A DNA stretch of 10,866 bases from Eubacteriales Family XIII. Incertae Sedis bacterium (GTDB lineage Bacteria; Bacillota; Clostridia; Peptostreptococcales; Anaerovoracaceae), in contig JAITNA010000238.1 in NCBI GenBank assembly GCA_031290715.1, forward strand, positions 1 through 10,866, read 5' to 3'. The notes under the pieces are model-generated. The model was not told the origin of the DNA, ran no database searches, and worked only from the letters and a program-made list of their open reading frames with translations. Every line of letters begins with the position of its first letter. Position 1 is the stretch's first letter. Shown piece by piece: positions 1 to 7,600 of the stretch. The translations under genes and the position numbers were made by a program.

Positions 1-1
1 G

Positions 2-268
2 TTTTTAATGGCCGGTGCGCCCACAGAAGATTTCATGGAGATTAGCGGATTGAAAATTACCGCAGTACAGCCGGACTATTTGCTTGCGATGAAGCTCTTG
101 TCCGCGCGTATCGATTCAAAGGATATGGGTGATATCGTGTTTCTTATGAAAAAATTGGACATAAAAACAAGAGAACAAGCGGAAGCCATCCTCACAAACT
201 ACTACCCGGAAAGCATGATCTTGCCCAAATCAATCTATGTAATCGACGAGTGTTTGCCGAAAGAATAG
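2..268 (+). CDS. DUF6036-like nucleotidyltransferase-type protein, C-terminal part (5' truncated)
   Basis: The frame is open from base 2 and ends with TAG at 266-268, so the N-terminus lies outside the window. The ATG at base 8 is probably internal. The visible 88 residues include a segment around PDYLLAMKLLSARIDSKD followed by GDIVFLMKKL and a terminal YYPE...IYVIDE block. This pattern resembles the C-terminal half of DUF6036 / nucleotidyltransferase-like proteins, in which a conserved 'P-x-YLLAMK' helix is followed by an acidic 'D-hydrophobic' helix. Those families belong to the broad nucleotidyltransferase fold and some members sit in toxin-antitoxin-like gene pairs. The fold's catalytic motif would be N-terminal and cannot be seen here, so activity is unknown. 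The gene converges on rpoC, and its partner, if it has one, would lie to the left. The family assignment is by remembered similarity only. Confidence 0.6.
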   Translation, partial: FLMAGAPTEDFMEISGLKITAVQPDYLLAMKLLSARIDSKDMGDIVFLMKKLDIKTREQAEAILTNYYPESMILPKSIYVIDECLPKE

Positions 269-280
269 CTCCTGCACCCC

Positions 281-316
281 TGTCATTCCCGGGCGCGAAG
301 CGAACCGGGAATCCAG
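281..316. repeat. REP-like inverted repeat
   Basis: ATTCCCGG (285-292) and CCGGGAAT (305-312) form a perfect 8-bp stem around a 12-nt loop. Inside the loop, CGC (294-296) and GCG (300-302) can form a second small stem capped by GAA. The unit is flanked by TGTC on the left and CCAG on the right. The layout (inverted ATTCCC/GGGAAT ends with a variable middle) resembles short dispersed repeats such as the Neisseria dRS3 type, but membership in a genome-wide family cannot be shown from one window. No T-run follows on either strand, so this is not a standard terminator. Confidence 0.55.
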
Positions 317-372
317 GGCATCACCACTCTCATCGGGCGATTCACTGTCATTCTCGGACTCGCCCACACCCT

Positions 373-390
373 TGTCATTCCCGGGAATCC
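373..390. repeat. Second, collapsed copy of the ATTCCC/GGGAAT repeat
   Basis: TGTCATTC (373-380) leads into the perfect 12-bp palindrome ATTCCCGGGAAT (377-388), followed by CC. It matches the outer ends of the element at 281-316 with the loop deleted. A third TGTCATTC, at 346-353, continues as TCGG without the closing arm. Together these look like decayed or partial copies of one short repeat. Confidence 0.5.
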
Positions 391-457
391 GGAATATTAG
401 CAAAAACCTCAGAGCCCCGCAGCATCCTCGCGCTTCCCTCCCGCGTGCAGGTCAGGT

Positions 458-3400
458 CTAAACAAGCTCCGCGGCTTCGATCATTTCAGCCGCCGTTTCA
501 ACCGCCGCTTCCGCTTCGGGCGCCGTTTCTTTCCGCTCGTCCGACACCTCAAAACGCGACGTCTTCACCTTCGGCTTGCTGTAGTTTTTCATATAGTCGG
601 CGTTTGCGCCGTAGTCGAGGTCGATCCCGTTGTACATCGCCATCCCCGTTCCCGCCGGAATGAGCTTGCCGATAATCACGTTTTCCTTGAGCCCGAGCAG
701 ATAGTCCGTCTTGCCCTCGATCGCCGCGCCCGTGAGTACCTTCGTCGTTTCCTGGAACGATGCGGCGGACAGGAATGACTCCGTCGCGAGGGAAGCTTTC
801 GTGATACCCTGCAGCACGCGCTCGTATTCAGCCGGCCTTTTCCCCTCCGCGAGCTTGGCGTTGGCCGCGTCAATCTCCGGCTTTGAATAGGTCTTGTCGG
901 GCAGCAGCACCGTGTCACCGGGCTCCAATACCTTGTATTTCGCAAGCATTTGGCTCACGATAATTTCGATATGCTTATCGTTGATGTCAACGCCCTGAAG
1001 CTTGTAGACGCGCTGCACCTCGCGAAGCAGATAGTGATATACGCCGCGGACGCCTTTCAGCTCGAGGACACGCTTCGGATCAAGCGGCCCGACGGTCAGC
1101 GCGTCGCCCGCTTCCACAAAGTCGCCTTCTTCCACGATGATCAAGCCGCTCGTCTGCGAGATTTCATACTCTCTTGTTTCCGTTTCCAGATTTGCTTCGA
1201 TGGATCCGTTCGGATCCGGCCCCATTGTGATCACGCGGCTGTTGTTCTGCCCGTATTCGATCTTGAGGACATAGCCCGTTTCCTCGCAAATCTTCGCGAG
1301 CCCTTTCTGCGGCCGGCGCGCTTCAAAAAGCTCCTCGACCCTTGGCAGACCCTGTGTGATGTCGCCGCCCGCCGCGACGCCGCCCGTATGGAAGGTCCGC
1401 ATGGTGAGCTGCGTACCCGGCTCTCCGATGGATTGTGCGGCCTGAATGCCGACAGCTTCGCCGATGTTGACCGTTTCGCCCGTCGCGAGATTGCGCCCGT
1501 AGCACTTCGCGCAAATCCCCGCCTTGCTTCGGCAGGTGAGGACGGAACGAACCGCGACCTCCGTGATGCCCGACGCTTCGATAAAGCTCGCCGCTTCCTC
1601 GTTGATGTCCCCGTTCGCGGCGACGATGATCTCGCCCGTTTCGGGATGTACGATATCCTTCAGCGCCACGCGCCCGACGACGCGCTGCCGGAGCGTTTCG
1701 ATGATCTCCTTGCCCTGCTTGAAATCCGACACGGTGATCCCCTCGTCGGAGCCGCAGTCGTCCTCGCGCACGATCACGTTGTGCGAAACATCCACAAGCC
1801 GCCGTGTAAGGTATCCGGATTCGGCCGTCCGCAGCGCCGTATCCGCAAGCCCTTTCCGCGCGCCGTTGGAACTGAGGAAGTATTCCAATACAGACAGGCC
1901 TTCGCGGAAGTTCGCCTTGATCGGAATCTCGATCGTCTTCCCGGCCGCGTTGGCCATGAGCCCCCTCATGCCGCCGATCTGCCGGATTTGGCTCTTTGAA
2001 CCCCGCGCGCCGGAATGCGCCATAATGTAGAGATTGTTGAGCTCGCCAAGGCTGTCCATGAGCGCGTCCGCCACGTCGTCCGTCGCCCTGTTCCACGTCT
2101 TTACCACATTTTCATAACGCTCGCTTTCGCTGATCAGCCCCTCTTTGTACATATCCTCGTAGCGGCCGACCGTGACATCCGCGGCGCCGACGATCTTGTC
2201 CTTGATTTCCGGAATTTCCATATCTGAAATACTGATCGTGACCGCGGCGACCGTGGAATAATGGAAGCCCATATCCTTGATGTGATCAAGCATGATTGCG
2301 GTTTCCGTATTGCCGTGTTTGCGGAAGCATTCGTCGATGATCCGACCAAGCATCTTCTTGTCGGCAAGCGCGTCGACTTCCAAGGCGTATGGGTCCTCCT
2401 CCCGATCGACGAGCCCGAGGGTCTGCGGCAAATGCTCGTTGAAGATGAAGCGCCCGACGGTGCTGTCAATGAGCTTGCCCCTCTTGTCGCCCGCGCTCGC
2501 GAAGCGTCTGACACGCACCTTCGCGTGCAACGTCACCTCATTGTTCCAGTACGCCATGAGCATTTCGTCGAAATCGGCAAAAATCTTGCCGTCCACGATA
2601 TGTTTTTTGTCCCCCTCGCCGACGGTTTCGGGGAGATATGCCGCGCCGCGCCAATACGTCACGCTGCGAACGTCCTCTTTGCTTGATTTGCCCTTGCTTT
2701 TGCCCTTGCCCTTGCCCTTGTCTGTGCCGGTCGTTTCCACGAAGATCGGGGGGTTCGGCGCGGCCGTATATTCGAGGAAAGGACTGACGAACTTCTTCTT
2801 CGTGTAGCTCTCGCCCCGAGCTTTCGCCGCTTTCTCGGCCGCGATCTCCGCGTCCTCCCAGTCTTTCACCGCCTGCGGGTAGCGGTCGTCCTTCTCGCCC
2901 GGGTGCGTCAGGTAGTAGCTTCCGAGGATCATATCCTGCGTCGGCGTCGTGATGGGTGAGCCGTCCTTCGGCGCCAAAATATTATTGACCGAAAGCATGA
3001 GGAATCTGGCTTCCGCTTGCGCTTCTACGGTCAGCGGGACATGCACCGCCATTTGATCGCCGTCGAAGTCCGCGTTGTACGCCGTACAGACGAGCGGGTG
3101 CAGCTTGATTGCCTTGCCCTCGACGAGCACGGGCTCAAACGCCTGAATGCCGAGCCGATGCAGCGTAGGCGCGCGGTTCAGCAGGACCGGGTGCTCCTGA
3201 ATCACCCCGTCGAGGACGTCCCAGACCTTCGGGTTGACCTTCTCGACCATGCGCTTCGCGCTCTTGATGTTGTGCGCCGACTCGTTCTTGACCAACTCTT
3301 TCATAATGAAGGGTTTGAAAAGTTCGAGCGCCATCTTCTTCGGCAAACCGCATTGATAGAACTTGAGTTCCGGCCCGACAACGATGACCGAACGCCCCGA

Positions 3401-4627
3401 ATAATCGACGCGCTTTCCGAGCAGATTTTGCCGGAAGCGCCCCTGCTTGCCCTTGAGCATATCGGAAAGCGACTTGAGCGGACGGGAGCCCGGGCCTGTG
3501 ACAGCCCTGCCGCGCCGGCCGTTGTCGATGAGCGCATCCACCGCTTCCTGGAGCATACGTTTTTCGTTTCTTACAATAATATCGGGTGCGTTGATGCTGA
3601 GCATCTTTTGCAGTCGATTGTTGCGGTTGATGACTCTCCTGTACAGGTCATTGAGATCGGACGTGGCAAAGCGGCCGCCGTCGAGCTGTACCATCGGCCG
3701 GATGTCGGGCGGGATCACGGGGACGACCTCGAGGATCATCCACTCGGGCTTGTTGCCCGAAGCTTTCAGCGCTTCGATCACCTCAAGCCTGCGCACGAGC
3801 TTGCCCTTCTTCTGCGCCGTCGCGTCCTCCAATTGATCGCGGATTTCCTGCGACAGGTCGGCGAGGTCGATGGCTTTCAGCAGGTCGAGGACCGCTTCCG
3901 CGCCCATGCTCGCGTTGAGCTTGGTATTCTCGACCTTCAGGCCGGTTTCTTCCGCGTCAAAGCCCGGATACTTCCGAAGGAAATCCCGGTATTCATTCTC
4001 TGTCAAATAATCGTCGGCCTTCACTGCGTCAGACGGCGCGCCGGCGGGGTCCAGTACGACATACTTGTGATTGGAGTATTTCTCCTCGCCGATGAAACTC
4101 CCGGACAGATAGTGCGTCCTGCCGGGACTCGTCACGATGTACTTGTAGTTTTTGTAGTCGTCCTCGTTCAGGATATCCTTGACCTTCAAATCCGTCTTGC
4201 CCGGATCGAGTACGATATAAGCCGCAAAATACAGGACTTTCTCAAGATTTTTCGGCGTCAGATCGAGCACGAGCCCGATACGCGACGGAATCCCCTTGAA
4301 GTACCAGATATGCGAAACGGGCGACGCCAGCTTGATATGGCCCATGCGCTCGCGGCGAACTTTGGCTTTTGTGATCTCCACGCCGCAGCGGTCGCAAACC
4401 ATCCCCTTGAAGCGGATTCGTTTGTACTTCCCGCAGTGGCATTCCCAGTCCTTCGTCGGCCCGAAAATCCGCTCGCAAAAAAGACCTTCTTTTTCCGGCT
4501 TCAACGTTCTGTAATTGATCGTTTCCGGCTTTTTGACCTCGCCGTGCGACCAACTAAGTATCTTTTCGGTAGAAGCAAGACTGATCTTGAGCGCTTTGAA
4601 ATTTGTGAATTCACTATGGTTGTTCAA
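458..4627 (-). CDS. rpoC: DNA-directed RNA polymerase subunit beta'
   Basis: Largest subunit of the core RNA polymerase; with beta it forms the active centre, the clamp and the DNA channel. The 1389 residues show the N-terminal zinc site (Cys63, 65, 78, 81), the catalytic NADFDGD motif (Asp520, 522, 524), the bridge-helix region (near GARGSKSQIRQIGGMRGLM, from about 873), the second zinc site (Cys958, 1032, 1039, 1042) and the trigger loop (about 1066-1104) with no large insertion there. Length exceeds the ~1200 residues usual in Bacilli. The excess comes mainly from a tandemly repeated clamp segment (137-217), a roughly 95-residue insertion after the QDMILGSYYLT block (about 575-675), and an extended tail rich in Glu and Ala. 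The start is TTG at 4627-4625, chosen because AGGAGGGG lies 7 nt upstream and no in-frame ATG or GTG is better placed. It is cotranscribed with rpoB (16-nt gap). The usual rpsL-rpsG-fusA genes do not follow. Confidence 0.98.
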   Translation of the reverse strand: MNNHSEFTNFKALKISLASTEKILSWSHGEVKKPETINYRTLKPEKEGLFCERIFGPTKDWECHCGKYKRIRFKGMVCDRCGVEITKAKVRRERMGHIKLASPVSHIWYFKGIPSRIGLVLDLTPKNLEKVLYFAAYIVLDPGKTDLKVKDILNEDDYKNYKYIVTSPGRTHYLSGSFIGEEKYSNHKYVVLDPAGAPSDAVKADDYLTENEYRDFLRKYPGFDAEETGLKVENTKLNASMGAEAVLDLLKAIDLADLSQEIRDQLEDATAQKKGKLVRRLEVIEALKASGNKPEWMILEVVPVIPPDIRPMVQLDGGRFATSDLNDLYRRVINRNNRLQKMLSINAPDIIVRNEKRMLQEAVDALIDNGRRGRAVTGPGSRPLKSLSDMLKGKQGRFRQNLLGKRVDYSGRSVIVVGPELKFYQCGLPKKMALELFKPFIMKELVKNESAHNIKSAKRMVEKVNPKVWDVLDGVIQEHPVLLNRAPTLHRLGIQAFEPVLVEGKAIKLHPLVCTAYNADFDGDQMAVHVPLTVEAQAEARFLMLSVNNILAPKDGSPITTPTQDMILGSYYLTHPGEKDDRYPQAVKDWEDAEIAAEKAAKARGESYTKKKFVSPFLEYTAAPNPPIFVETTGTDKGKGKGKSKGKSSKEDVRSVTYWRGAAYLPETVGEGDKKHIVDGKIFADFDEMLMAYWNNEVTLHAKVRVRRFASAGDKRGKLIDSTVGRFIFNEHLPQTLGLVDREEDPYALEVDALADKKMLGRIIDECFRKHGNTETAIMLDHIKDMGFHYSTVAAVTISISDMEIPEIKDKIVGAADVTVGRYEDMYKEGLISESERYENVVKTWNRATDDVADALMDSLGELNNLYIMAHSGARGSKSQIRQIGGMRGLMANAAGKTIEIPIKANFREGLSVLEYFLSSNGARKGLADTALRTAESGYLTRRLVDVSHNVIVREDDCGSDEGITVSDFKQGKEIIETLRQRVVGRVALKDIVHPETGEIIVAANGDINEEAASFIEASGITEVAVRSVLTCRSKAGICAKCYGRNLATGETVNIGEAVGIQAAQSIGEPGTQLTMRTFHTGGVAAGGDITQGLPRVEELFEARRPQKGLAKICEETGYVLKIEYGQNNSRVITMGPDPNGSIEANLETETREYEISQTSGLIIVEEGDFVEAGDALTVGPLDPKRVLELKGVRGVYHYLLREVQRVYKLQGVDINDKHIEIIVSQMLAKYKVLEPGDTVLLPDKTYSKPEIDAANAKLAEGKRPAEYERVLQGITKASLATESFLSAASFQETTKVLTGAAIEGKTDYLLGLKENVIIGKLIPAGTGMAMYNGIDLDYGANADYMKNYSKPKVKTSRFEVSDERKETAPEAEAAVETAAEMIEAAELV
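2691..2720. repeat. Hexanucleotide microsatellite inside rpoC (Lys-Gly tract)
   Basis: Five consecutive hexamers, four CCCTTG and one CTTTTG, lie on the plus strand. Read on the rpoC strand they encode alternating Lys with Gly or Ser, part of a Lys/Gly/Ser-rich stretch at beta' residues 637-650. The unit is a multiple of three, so slippage would change tract length without breaking the frame. Confidence 0.9.
3977..4219 (-). repeat. Three tandem copies of a beta' clamp segment within rpoC
   Basis: Beta' residues 137-162, 163-188 and 189-217 align as three successive modules starting YIVLDP, YIVTSP and YVVLDP and ending in a Glu-x-x-Tyr block. Copies 1 and 2 are exactly 26 residues each and share 10 identical positions (Tyr, Ile, Val, Pro, Gly, Thr, Glu, Tyr, Asn, Lys) plus several conservative ones. 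Copy 3 is slightly longer. As I recall them, the B. subtilis and E. coli beta' sequences carry one such module (YVVTDP... and YVVIEG... respectively) before the MGAEAI block. Confidence 0.75.
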
Positions 4628-4634
4628 GATTGCA

Positions 4635-4642
4635 CCCCTCCT
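4635..4642 (-). promoter_or_regulatory. Ribosome binding site of rpoC
   Basis: AGGAGGGG on the minus strand, beginning one base after the rpoB TAA stop (4644-4646) and 7 nt before the TTG start. It fixes the TTG as the start codon and implies tight translational linkage with rpoB. Confidence 0.9.
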
Positions 4643-4643
4643 G

Positions 4644-7600
4644 TTATGATTCTATATCCTGATCCGCGTCCTCGATGTCTGCGAGTCCGAGAACTTTTCC
4701 GAAATCGTCCGAATCCAAGGCGCCCGCGAGGTCGATCCCGTCTGCCGCGTCCCCGAGGTCGATCCCGTCATCCCCGATGATTTCAAGGTCCTCGGGCTCC
4801 TCGGCGTCCTCGCCCGCGATTTCCTCGGGCTCCTCCGCTTCCGGTTCTTTCGGCTCCTCAAACGGCAGATAGCCGTCGTCGTCCGTCGTCAGCGCATCCG
4901 AACTGATGATGCGCTCCAAGGTCGACGACGCGCCGAGGTCGGCAAATTCTTTCAGCTCGATCTCCTCGTCGTTCTCGTCCCGGACCGTTACATCAAGGCA
5001 AAGGCTCTGCATCTCCTTGATGAGCACCTTGAAAGACTCCGGGATACTCGGCTCGGGGATGTTGTCCCCTTTGACAATGGCCTCGTAGGTCTTGACACGG
5101 CCGACGATATCGTCCGATTTGACCGTGAGAATCTCCTGAAGCGTATAGGCCGCGCCGTAGGCTTCGAGCGCCCAGACCTCCATCTCTCCGAACCGCTGCC
5201 CGCCGAACTGCGCTTTGCCGCCGAGCGGCTGCTGCGTGATGAGCGAATACGGCCCCGTCGACCGCGCGTGGATCTTGTCGTCGACAAGATGGTGGAGCTT
5301 GAGCATGTACATATAGCCCACCGTGACGCGGTTGTCAAAGCGGTCGCCTGTCCGGCCGTCCCGGAGCTGCAGCTTTCCGTCCTCGGGATAACCGCATTCT
5401 TTCAACAGCTCGATAATATCTTTTTCATGCGCGCCGTCGAATACCGGCGTACTGATATACCAGCCCTTCTCCTTGGCGGCCAAGCCCAAATGGACCTCAA
5501 GCACCTGCCCGACATTCATACGGGAGGGAACGCCGAGGGGATTGAGCATGATCTGCAGCGGCACGCCGTTCTCGAGGAAAGGCATGTCCTCTTCCGGCAG
5601 GATGCGCGAAATCACGCCCTTGTTACCGTGGCGCCCCGCCATCTTGTCCCCGACGCTGATCTTGCGCTTCGTCGCGACATAGACGCGCACGAGTTTGTTG
5701 ACGCCGGGCGGCAGCTCGTCCCCGCCGTCCCTGCTGAACGTCTTGATGTCCACGACGATACCCGTTTCGCCATGCGGCACTTTCAGCGAGGTATCGCGCA
5801 CCTCTCTGGCCTTCTCGCCAAAGATCGCGCGCAGCAGCCGTTCTTCCGCGGTCAGCTCTGTTTCGCCTTTCGGCGTGACCTTGCCGACGAGGATATCATA
5901 GGAAGTGACCTCCGCGCCGATGCGGATAATGCCTTCCTCGTCGAGGTCCTTACGCGCGTCGTCGCCGATGTTGGGGATATCCCTCGTGATTTCTTCGGGG
6001 CCGAGCTTGGTATCCCGCGCCTCGCATTCGTATTCCTCGATGTGCAGCGAGGTGAGGATATCGTCCATGATCAGCCGTTCGTTCAGGATGATCGCATCCT
6101 CGTAATTGTAGCCTTCCCATGTCATGAACCCGATGAGCAGGTTCTTGCCGAGCGCGACTTCGCCCTGATCCGTGGACGGCCCGTCCGCGATGACTTCCCC
6201 GTCCTCGACATATTCGCCTTTCAGGACAATGGGCCGCTGATTGATACACGTACCCTGATTGGACCGTTTGAACTTGAGCAGCTTGTATTCATCGACGACC
6301 GCAGGGTCGCCGGATTTCTCCGCTTTTTTCTTCCCTTTTCCGTCCGCGCCGGCGTTTTCGTCCCGCCGAATGCGAATCGTATCCGCGTCCACATATTCAA
6401 CCGTGCCCGCGTGCCGCGAAAGCACGACCACGCCGCTGTCCCTCGCCGCCGTATATTCCATCCCGGTCCCGATGATGGGCGCGTCCGTCACAAGGAGGGG
6501 CACCGCCTGCCGCTGCATATTGGACCCCATGAGCGCCCGGTTCGCGTCGTCGTTCTCGAGGAAAGGAATCATCGACGTCGCGACGGACACCACCTGTTTG
6601 GGGCTGACATCCATATAGTCGACAAGCTCCTTCGGCACGAGGTCGATGTCGCCCTTTACGCGCCGCGCCGCAACGCGCTTGTTGACGAATTTGCCCTTGC
6701 TGTCAAGCGGCTCGTTCGCCTGCGCGATGATCAGCATTTCCTCCTCGTCGGCCGAGAGGTATTCGATCTCCTCCGTCACGACGCCTTTTTCCTTGTCGAC
6801 GCGGCGGTACGGCGTTTCGATGAAGCCGTATTCGTTAACCTTGCCGAAGGTGGTGAGCGAGCCGATCAAGCCGATGTTGGGGCCCTCCGGCGTTTCAATC
6901 GGGCACATCCTGCCGTAATGGGAATAATGGACGTCCCTGACCTCAAACCCCGCCCTTTCGCGTGACAGGCCGCCCGGGCCCAACGCCGAAAGCCGTCTTT
7001 TGTGCGTGAGTTCGGCAAGCGGATTGTTCTGGTCCATGAACTGCGAGAGCTGGCTGCTGCCGAAAAACTCCTTGATCGCCGCCGTAACGGGCCTGATGTT
7101 CATGAGCGCCTGCGGCGTCGATACCTCAACGTCTTGGATGGTCATGCGTTCCCTGACCGCGCGTTCCATGCGCGCCAAACCGATCCGGAACTGATTTTGG
7201 AGCAGCTCCCCGACCGTGCGTACGCGGCGGTTGCCGAGATGGTCGATGTCGTCGTCCGAGCCGATGCCGTAGGGCAGCCCGATGAGATAGCTGAAAGAAG
7301 CGATGATATCGTCCGCAAGCATATTTTTGGGCGAAAGAATGCTCTTGAAGCCCCGAAGCGCCTCGCCCAGATAGGCGGGCGTGACCTTTTTGTTCTCCTC
7401 TTTCGCTTTTCTTTCTACTATTTTAAGCAAGCCCTGCAGCGTCGGGTAGTGAACCCGCGCGGGAAGCTCGTACTCCGCGGGGTCGAAATCAACAAAGCCC
7501 GCCAGATTCACGAAGCGGTTTCCGATAATGTTGATCTCGCGGACGGTGATCGTTTCGACGGGGGCGTGCTCGGCGTCCTCGTATACAACGCGCGGCACCT

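Larger units (their letters stand above)
269..457. other. Convergent intergenic region with repeat remnants
   Basis: This is the 189-bp gap between two converging genes, the DUF6036-like gene ending at 268 and rpoC ending at 458. It holds three copies of TGTCATTC and two ATTCCC/GGGAAT inverted repeats, annotated separately. I looked for a bidirectional or rpoC terminator. No hairpin followed by a T-run is convincing on either strand. The T5 that the minus strand reads from 402-406 has only weak pairing upstream of it. No small gene with a ribosome binding site is apparent. Confidence 0.6.

Noticed and set aside
397..457. Intrinsic terminator for rpoC
   Set aside because: A T5 tract exists on the minus strand (402-406), but no stable stem directly precedes it; only short, weak pairings can be drawn.
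950..1999. A 349-codon open frame on the plus strand opposite rpoC
   Set aside because: Antisense shadow of conserved rpoC sequence, with no family resemblance.
3017..4780. A 587-codon open frame on the plus strand opposite rpoC and the end of rpoB
   Set aside because: It is antisense to two clearly conserved genes. Biased third positions in GC-rich genes open the opposite frame, and the translation is Arg/Asp/Leu-rich with no recognisable domain.
5268..6965. A 565-codon open frame on the plus strand opposite rpoB
   Set aside because: Same cause as above; composition is typical of an antisense shadow and rpoB fully explains the region.
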